Positions 60,501 to 64,000 of a stretch of 64,000 bases of DNA are shown here, in pieces; the stretch's first letter is position 1, and every line of letters starts with the position of its first letter. Location: contig NZ_JAVIFW010000005.1 of NCBI RefSeq assembly GCF_031157275.1, positions 372,001-436,000 on the forward strand. Reading direction: 5' to 3'. The stretch is from Streptomyces sp. LHD-70 (GTDB lineage Bacteria; Actinomycetota; Actinomycetes; Streptomycetales; Streptomycetaceae). The position numbers were made by a program, and so were the translations under genes. Below the pieces are notes generated by a model. That model was given only the letters and a program-made list of their open reading frames with translations, was not told the DNA's origin and ran no database searches.

Positions 60501-60848
60501 TCAGTCCTCCAGTCGCGCCGGTAGCGCCGCCCTGGCCTCCCCGCCGCGGTACGCCTCCTGGCCGCTCGGGGACTGCTGCATCGGATGCGCGCTGAACGGA
60601 GTCGTCGAGCCGAACTGCCCCGTGCGCACCGTCGGCGCCGCAAGCCGCGCCCACTCCGGATCCCGGCGCCCCGGCAGCGTCTTGCCCTCGCCCGCCCAGG
60701 CCCACATCATCGCCCGGTAGATCGGCGGGTCCGACGGCCGCAGGCCCGGCTGGTCAGCAGCCTGCGGCGCCTGCTGAACCGATTCTCCAGGAGCGGGGAC
60801 GTAGAGGGTGCGTCGGCGCCGGCCGATCGTCTCATGCAAGGCGGTCAT
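60501..60848 (-). CDS. Hypothetical protein
   Basis: 115 residues, ATG at 60848. Basic start (RRRRTLYVPAPGESVQQ), a middle segment with PIYRAMMWAWAGEGKTLPGRRDPEW, and a disordered proline/glutamine-rich end. Lacks recognised domains; codon usage is consistent with coding. Convergent with the acyl-CoA dehydrogenase gene. Confidence 0.65.
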   Translation of the reverse strand: MTALHETIGRRRRTLYVPAPGESVQQAPQAADQPGLRPSDPPIYRAMMWAWAGEGKTLPGRRDPEWARLAAPTVRTGQFGSTTPFSAHPMQQSPSGQEAYRGGEARAALPARLED

Positions 60849-61061
60849 GACCGGCCAACGTCACATATGCCCCAAGGGTCACCGCCCCGGGGATTCGGGC
60901 GTCAGTTCAGGCCGTGACCCTGGCCCGACCGGCCAACCCCGCACCCGGTCCGCGGCACGACTCTGGCCCCACGCCGCACATCTGACGTACCGTCATCTGC
61001 GCCGCCGGGGGCCGCACCCCTCCGTGCGACGCCCATCGCTGTGCGTCCAGGGAGGCGAGCC

Positions 61062-62183
61062 ATGGCCGACGACCGTCCCGTCCCGCTCGACGAGTACCCC
61101 GTCCACCAGGTCCCGCTGTCGATGAAGCACGTCGCCACCGGCGACCGCAACGCCTACGACCGCTGTATCTTCCACGTCTTCGACCACGAAGGCCGGGCTC
61201 TGCTCATCCTCGGCCTCGGCGTGTACCCCAACACCGGGGTGATCGACGCCTACGCCACCCTGCGCATCGGTGACACCCTGCATGCCGTACGCGCCTCGGA
61301 CGCGCTCGGCGACGACCGCATGAACCAGCTCGCCGTCGGCCCCCTCAGCCTCACCGTCGACCGCCCGCTCCAGCGCATCCGCCTGCGCTGCACGGCCGAC
61401 GGGCCGGACTCCCTCGCGTACGACATCGAGTGGAACGCTGAGTTCCCGGCCGTCTGGGAACCCCACCACACCCAGCGGCGCGGCGACCGGCTCACCCTGG
61501 AGGGCCGTCGCTTCGTGCAGGCCGGACGGCCGAGCGGCACCATCCGGGTCGGCGGTGAGGAGATCACGGTCACGCCGGGGGAGTGGACGGCGACCCGGGA
61601 CCGCAGCTGGGGCGTCCGTCCGATCCCCGGCGAGGACGGCGGACGCGGCGCCGAGGAGCACCGGACGGAGGGCTTCCACTGGCTCTGGGCGCCGGCGGTC
61701 TTCGACGACCGGTTCATGATGGTGATCGTCCAGGAGGACGCCGACGGCCACCGCTCCCTCAACGAGGCACTGCTCGTACGCAACGGGCAGCGGGACGTCC
61801 AACTCGGCTGGCCGCACGCCGACATCACGTACCGCCCCGGCACCCGCCACCCCGAACACGCCGTGATCCACCTGACCGACCCGGCCCGCAAACCCCTCGA
61901 ACTCGGCGTGCGGGTCCTGGCCTCGTCGCCGCTCGCGATCGGCGCCGGATACCCGCCCGCCGACGACTGGCAGCACGGCACCTGGCGCGGCCGCGCCTGG
62001 ACCGACCGCCGCAGCTACGACCTGTCCGACCCGTCCGCCCACCCGCTCGCCGCGTACGGAGTGACCGACCACGCCGCGCGCTTCACCCTCGACGGGCGGA
62101 TCGGCCACGGGATCTTCGAGCACGGCAGCTTCGGCCGCCACGACCCCAGCGGCTTCACCGGCTTCGACTCGGTGGCCTCGTGA
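61062..62183 (+). CDS. Conserved hypothetical protein, AttH/CrtC-like fold possible
   Basis: 373 residues from the ATG at 61062 with GGGAGG upstream. Beta-rich with motifs MNQLAVGPLSLTVDRPLQRI, DIEWNAEFPAVWEPHHTQR, TATRDRSWGVRP and the C-terminal GIFEHGSFGRHDPSGF. The repeated tryptophan-bearing strands suggest a double-lipocalin (AttH/hydroxyneurosporene synthase-like) fold. No function can be stated. 73 bases before the phosphotransferase gene. Confidence 0.7.
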   Translation: MADDRPVPLDEYPVHQVPLSMKHVATGDRNAYDRCIFHVFDHEGRALLILGLGVYPNTGVIDAYATLRIGDTLHAVRASDALGDDRMNQLAVGPLSLTVDRPLQRIRLRCTADGPDSLAYDIEWNAEFPAVWEPHHTQRRGDRLTLEGRRFVQAGRPSGTIRVGGEEITVTPGEWTATRDRSWGVRPIPGEDGGRGAEEHRTEGFHWLWAPAVFDDRFMMVIVQEDADGHRSLNEALLVRNGQRDVQLGWPHADITYRPGTRHPEHAVIHLTDPARKPLELGVRVLASSPLAIGAGYPPADDWQHGTWRGRAWTDRRSYDLSDPSAHPLAAYGVTDHAARFTLDGRIGHGIFEHGSFGRHDPSGFTGFDSVAS

Positions 62184-62256
62184 ATTTGATGTCTCAGTGT
62201 GTCATCACTTTTCTCGCCTGCCCGCCAACAGGCCCACAAGCTGAGGGAGTTCGACG

Positions 62257-63351
62257 ATGGCCATGGCGCCCCGGCCCCGCACCACCACCCGCGACCCGGA
62301 GGAGCTCACCCGCCGCCTCACCGCCTGGCTGGACACCCGTCTGCCCGGCGCGAGGGCCACCGGAGTCTCCGTACCGGAGTCCAACGGCATGTCGAGCGAG
62401 ACCCTCCTCTTCGACCTCGACCACCCCGAACCACCCCTGCGCGGCTGCGCGTTGCGCCTCGCCGCCGACCCGGACGCGTACACGATCTTCCCGGTGTACG
62501 ACATGAAGCGGCAGTACGACACCATGCGCCTGGTCGCCGAGCACACCGGGATCCCCGTGCCGCGCGTGCTGTGGCTGGAGGAGGACCCCGGGCCGCTCGG
62601 CGCGCCCTTCTTCGTGATGGAGCGGAAAGAGGGGCGCGTCCCGCCCGACGTCATGCCTTACACGTACGAGGGCAACTGGCTGCATTCCGCGAGCGACGCC
62701 GAGCGGGCCGACCTGGAGGACGCCACCCTGCGGATCATCGCGCGGCTGCACGACCGCTTCCCCGTCGAGCACGCCCGCCACCTGGAACTGCCGGGCGACG
62801 GCAGCCCGCTGCAGCGGCACGTCGAGGCCCAACGGGCCTACTACGCCTGGGTGGTGGACGGCCGGCTGCGCTCACCACTGATCGAGCGCGCCTTCGACCG
62901 GCTCGTCGAGCTGTGGCCCGACGACCCGGGCGCACCCGTCCTCAACTGGGGCGACGCCCGCATCGGCAACATCATCTACGACGGGTTCACCCCGGCGGCC
63001 GTGCTCGACTGGGAGATGGCCGCGCTCGCCCCGCGCGAGGTCGACCTCGGCTGGACGGTCTACCTGCACCGCTTCTTCCAGGACCTGACCGTGTCCTTCG
63101 GCCAGCCGGGACTGCCGGACTTGCTGCGTCGCGAGCGCATCGAGTCCCGCTACGCCGAGCTCACCGGCCACACCCCGCGCGCCATGGACTTCTACACGCT
63201 GTACGCGGCCCTGCGGCACGCCGTCGTCATGCTGCGCGTGGCGTACCGGCAGGTCCACTTCGGAGAGGCGGCCGTGCCCGACGACCCGGACCGGCTGATC
63301 CTGCACCACGACAGCCTCGCGGCCATGGTGCAGGGCAGCTACTGGAGTTGA
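62257..63351 (+). CDS. Aminoglycoside phosphotransferase-family kinase
   Basis: 364 residues, ATG at 62257. Kinase-like fold with VPRVLWLEEDPGPLGAPFFVMERKEG, the catalytic loop APVLNWGDARIGNIIYDG (D and N) and the metal-binding AVLDWEMAALAPREVDLGW. This branch is often annotated as acyl-CoA dehydrogenase-like phosphotransferase or choline/aminoglycoside kinase-like. Substrate unknown; resistance is not implied. Confidence 0.88.
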   Translation: MAMAPRPRTTTRDPEELTRRLTAWLDTRLPGARATGVSVPESNGMSSETLLFDLDHPEPPLRGCALRLAADPDAYTIFPVYDMKRQYDTMRLVAEHTGIPVPRVLWLEEDPGPLGAPFFVMERKEGRVPPDVMPYTYEGNWLHSASDAERADLEDATLRIIARLHDRFPVEHARHLELPGDGSPLQRHVEAQRAYYAWVVDGRLRSPLIERAFDRLVELWPDDPGAPVLNWGDARIGNIIYDGFTPAAVLDWEMAALAPREVDLGWTVYLHRFFQDLTVSFGQPGLPDLLRRERIESRYAELTGHTPRAMDFYTLYAALRHAVVMLRVAYRQVHFGEAAVPDDPDRLILHHDSLAAMVQGSYWS

Positions 63352-63379
63352 GCGGGCGTCGGACGGGCGACCGCGTCGC

Positions 63380-63817
63380 TCAGGCGGCGCGGTGCAGCTG
63401 CGGCACCTTGAGGGGCCGCGAGCCGGGGCCGCCGACGTGGGAGAAGGGCTGCGTGCGCCAGTCGAGTCCCTGAGGGAGCGTCAACAGCAGCGCTGTGTCC
63501 TGCTCCTGGGCCTCCTCGCTCTCGTCGGCGGGGCGGGCACCGGCGGCAGAGCGGCCGGTTCCGGAGCAGACCTGCAGCCCGAACGGGTTCCAGGGAGTGG
63601 GGCACTTGGCGTGCTCGGGCAGGACGTCCTCGTCCGCCAGGAGCGCGATGGGCTGAGCGCAGTCCGGGCAGATCACCCGGTACATCTCGAACGTGTCGTA
63701 CGCGTCGAACGAGTCGTCGGCTCCGGCGGCGCCGGGTTCGACGCCCTCCGATACGGGCTCGACGACCGGCTGCTGCCGGTTCCGGGCGGTGCGGCCAGGG
63801 CGCTTCACACTCTGCAT
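63380..63817 (-). CDS. Hypothetical protein with zinc-ribbon motif
   Basis: 145 residues from the ATG at 63817 (MQSVKRPGR). Basic start, then an acidic spacer and MYRVICPDCAQPIALLADEDVLPEHAKC, a CxxC plus distal Cys that may bind zinc. The C-terminus is proline-rich. No family recognised. Converges with the phosphotransferase gene; the 180 bases beyond 63817 show no further gene. Confidence 0.7.
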   Translation of the reverse strand: MQSVKRPGRTARNRQQPVVEPVSEGVEPGAAGADDSFDAYDTFEMYRVICPDCAQPIALLADEDVLPEHAKCPTPWNPFGLQVCSGTGRSAAGARPADESEEAQEQDTALLLTLPQGLDWRTQPFSHVGGPGSRPLKVPQLHRAA

Positions 63818-64000
63818 GGGACTCTCCCCCTCGGGTGGGCCGGCCGGGCGCTGTGGCCTCGGCCACAGCAAGCATTGCCCGTCTCGCCGTGCGGGTAATC
63901 GCGTCCACTGTGCGGACCCGGCCCATAAACCTGTGGTCTTCGTCACATGCCCGCCGCAGGTGCGGATGTCCGGGGTGTGGATACCGGTGTCCGCTGAGTG

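Noticed and set aside
62257..63351. Antibiotic-resistance phosphotransferase
   Set aside because: The kinase fold is clear but the substrate cannot be deduced, and host-core neighbours give no resistance context.

Overview
The window is Streptomyces chromosome (very high GC, GTG/TTG starts, a classical FMN-riboswitch rib operon, hisE-hisG, Tat-type and chitinolytic secreted enzymes) carrying most of an integrated siphophage. The phage part runs from base 1 (its left end lies outside the window) to about 38,425. It is less GC-rich than the flanking chromosome and ends inside a host gene: the 56-codon remnant at 38419-38589 reads as the N-terminus of a uracil/xanthine permease that breaks off after about 52 native codons, next to a large serine integrase.

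Prophage layout. Late genes occupy 1-22.2 kb on the minus strand. Reading with transcription: HNH endonuclease, small and large terminase, portal, scaffold, major capsid, head-tail connectors, major tail protein, tail chaperones with a -1 slippery site (GGGAAAC), a 1999-residue tape measure with two cell-wall hydrolase domains, distal tail, Gp37-like protein, and a run of tail-tip/receptor-binding proteins. An AT-richer, hairpin-rich regulatory gap (22.2-22.7 kb) separates them from the rightward early genes (22.7-36.2 kb): immunity-repressor-like protein, Cas4/RecB-like nuclease, RecA/DnaB-like ATPase, endonuclease VII, primase, DUF3310 protein, phosphoesterase, sigma-like protein, B12-dependent ribonucleotide reductase, ThyX, family-A DNA polymerase, dCMP deaminase. 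From memory this is the gene order of the mycobacteriophage L5 (cluster A) replication arm.

The most striking feature is a dispersed asymmetric 15-base element, GTTGATTTGAGTACC, present in ten near-identical copies plus two degenerate ones at the early regulatory region. The copies lie almost always in short intergenic gaps and always point with local transcription, including the single minus-strand copy ahead of the capsid gene. In three copies TTGATT lies exactly 17 bases before a TAnnnT hexamer. With the L5-gp71-like repressor this looks like an operator/stoperator immunity system in a Streptomyces prophage. Other oddities are a 50-base hairpin insertion in the terminase Walker B region, a +1 frame break in primase, a dCMP deaminase without a start codon, and one copy of the element read through in frame inside a two-domain gene.

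Host part, 38.4-64 kb: MFS exporter, membrane protein, NAD(P)-binding protein and SigJ-type sigma factor (minus strand); FMN riboswitch and ribD-ribE-pnuX-like-ribBA-ribH, then hisE-hisG and a PH-domain protein (plus); two CorC/HlyC-type CBS proteins; an AAA ATPase; uridine-kinase-like protein; Tat-exported C39-like peptidase; cupin; YcxB-like protein; a GH18 chitinase with two DasR-like sites; acyl-CoA dehydrogenase; and several conserved but unassigned proteins.
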